Source: Syntrophaceae bacterium | GTDB taxonomy: Bacteria; Desulfobacterota; Syntrophia; Syntrophales; UBA2210 | Reading direction: 5' to 3' | NCBI GenBank assembly: GCA_030619435.1 | Contig: JAUXBI010000120.1 | Location: 1-5,645, forward strand | Length of the DNA stretch: 5,645 nt | In this document: in pieces, positions 4,856 to 5,645 of the stretch | Layout: every line of letters starts with the position of its first letter | Position numbering within the stretch: position 1 is the stretch's first letter | The notes under the pieces: model-generated | The model's input: only the letters and a program-made list of their open reading frames with translations | Databases searched by the model: none | What the model was told of the DNA's origin: nothing | Program-made: the position numbers and the translations under genes

Positions 4856-5645
4856 ATGAATATCGACTGGTATCCGGGGCACATGAAAAAGGCCCGGGCG
4901 CAGATTGTCGAGGGGCTACCGACCATCGACCTGGTTATCGAAGTGCTGGATGCCCGCCTGCCGGCCAGCAGTGCCAACCCACTGCTGGAGAGGTTGCGGG
5001 GAGACAAACCTTGCATCAAAGTGTTAAACAAAAACGACCTGGCCGATCCGACGGTGACCAAATCCTGGGTGCGTTTTTTTGAGAAACAGCATGCGGTACG
5101 GGCAATCCCGCTGGACGCCAAGGATCGCCGCGATGTCGGCCTGCTCCCGAAACTCTGTCGCAAGCTGGTGCCGGGACGGGGCGGAAAAGGGGAAAGACTG
5201 CTTCGGGTGATGGTGGTCGGTATTCCCAATGTCGGCAAGTCGACCCTGATCAATACCCTGGCGGGAAAAAAAATCGCCCGGGTCGGTGATAAACCGGCCA
5301 TCACCACCTGCCCACAGCAGATCGACCTGCGTAACGGCATCCTGCTCTCCGATACACCCGGCCTGCTCTGGCCGGTGCTGGAGGATCCGGACGGTGCCTG
5401 CCGTCTGGCGGCCAGCGGAGCTATCGGCGATAACGCTTTTGATACCACTGCGGTTTCGTTGGCAACGGTAGAGTATGTTGCCGGCAAGTATCCTGCGCTG
5501 CTGCTGCATCGTTATAAGTTGCCGGAGCTGCTGGAGACGGCAATCTTGCTTCTCGAAGAGATCGGCCGGCGACGCGGCTGCCTGATGAGTGGTGGTGAAG
5601 TCGATCTGCACCGGGCGGCGGAACTTTTCCTGCGCGAGTTACGTA
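4856..5645 (+). CDS. rbgA: Ribosome biogenesis GTPase RbgA/YlqF (partial, 3' end outside window)
   Basis: An open frame of 263 codons runs off the right edge. ATG 4856 has GGAG (4844-4847) 8 nt upstream and gives MNIDWYPGHM, the usual N-terminus. RbgA is a circularly permuted cytoplasmic GTPase that helps late 50S subunit assembly. The motifs appear in permuted order: the conserved His9 in PGHM (catalytic in the Bacillus subtilis protein), G4 NKND at 58-61, G5-like DAK at 87-89, G1 GIPNVGKS at 122-129, a G2 region at 147-155, and G3 DTPG at 166-169. The C-terminal helical RNA-binding domain follows, with the conserved RRRGCLMSGGEVD stretch. The family is about 280-290 residues, so only some 20 are missing. 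The G2 region reads ITTCPQQ instead of the usual VTKxQQ. Codons are richer in G+C than in the minus-strand genes. The gene diverges from the minus-strand cluster, and no functional link is apparent. Confidence 0.95.
   Translation, partial: MNIDWYPGHMKKARAQIVEGLPTIDLVIEVLDARLPASSANPLLERLRGDKPCIKVLNKNDLADPTVTKSWVRFFEKQHAVRAIPLDAKDRRDVGLLPKLCRKLVPGRGGKGERLLRVMVVGIPNVGKSTLINTLAGKKIARVGDKPAITTCPQQIDLRNGILLSDTPGLLWPVLEDPDGACRLAASGAIGDNAFDTTAVSLATVEYVAGKYPALLLHRYKLPELLETAILLLEEIGRRRGCLMSGGEVDLHRAAELFLRELR

Noticed and set aside
4564..5082. Plus-strand frame of 172 codons running into rbgA
   Set aside because: It begins inside the repeat element and continues out of frame through the start of rbgA, whose own frame is strongly conserved.
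4798..5611. Two long minus-strand frames opposite rbgA
   Set aside because: They are antisense shadows of a G+C-rich gene, with Ser/Arg-rich composition and no family resemblance.
1..5645. CRISPR array
   Set aside because: No regularly spaced direct repeats of 20-40 bases were seen anywhere; the repeats present are inverted and not periodic.

Overview
The window looks like a stretch of a Gram-negative bacterial chromosome. The dispersed palindromic repeats, the mixed base composition and the style of the RbgA protein would fit a deltaproteobacterium (Desulfobacterota), but no taxonomic marker here is decisive and this is inference.

Positions 1-4057 hold five genes, all on the minus strand, read from right to left. 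First is a 102-residue secreted protein with six cysteines (4057-3749). Next are a two-helix membrane protein ending in a SHOCT-like domain (3639-3226) and a 91-residue membrane protein with three predicted helices (3136-2861). Then come two large exported paralogs, 2805-1630 and 1463 to beyond the left edge. The paralogs share a DUF2330-like body of about 280 residues and then diverge completely. The first ends in a textbook Kunitz/BPTI domain with six cysteines and Lys at P1; the second continues into a charged, probably helical segment and an unrecognised C-terminus that leaves the window. Gaps of 55-166 bases and one strand suggest a single transcription unit acting at or outside the cell envelope.

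Positions 4058-4855 hold no convincing protein gene. They contain a nested set of inverted repeats (4330-4693) with a 15-bp perfect pair at its core, resembling the remains of small non-autonomous mobile elements, an orphan terminator-like hairpin on the minus strand (4180-4199), and a strong terminator-like hairpin on the plus strand (4805-4841).

From 4856 to the right edge, the plus strand encodes RbgA (YlqF), the circularly permuted GTPase of 50S ribosome assembly, lacking only its last few residues. It is visibly richer in G+C than the minus-strand genes. The plus-strand hairpin ends just before its ribosome binding site, so it may lie in the rbgA leader.

The most unusual content is the exported Kunitz-domain protein and its tail-swapped neighbour, accompanied by small membrane and cysteine-rich secreted proteins. 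No function for this cassette can be proven from sequence; inhibition of an external serine protease is the best-supported guess for the Kunitz tail.
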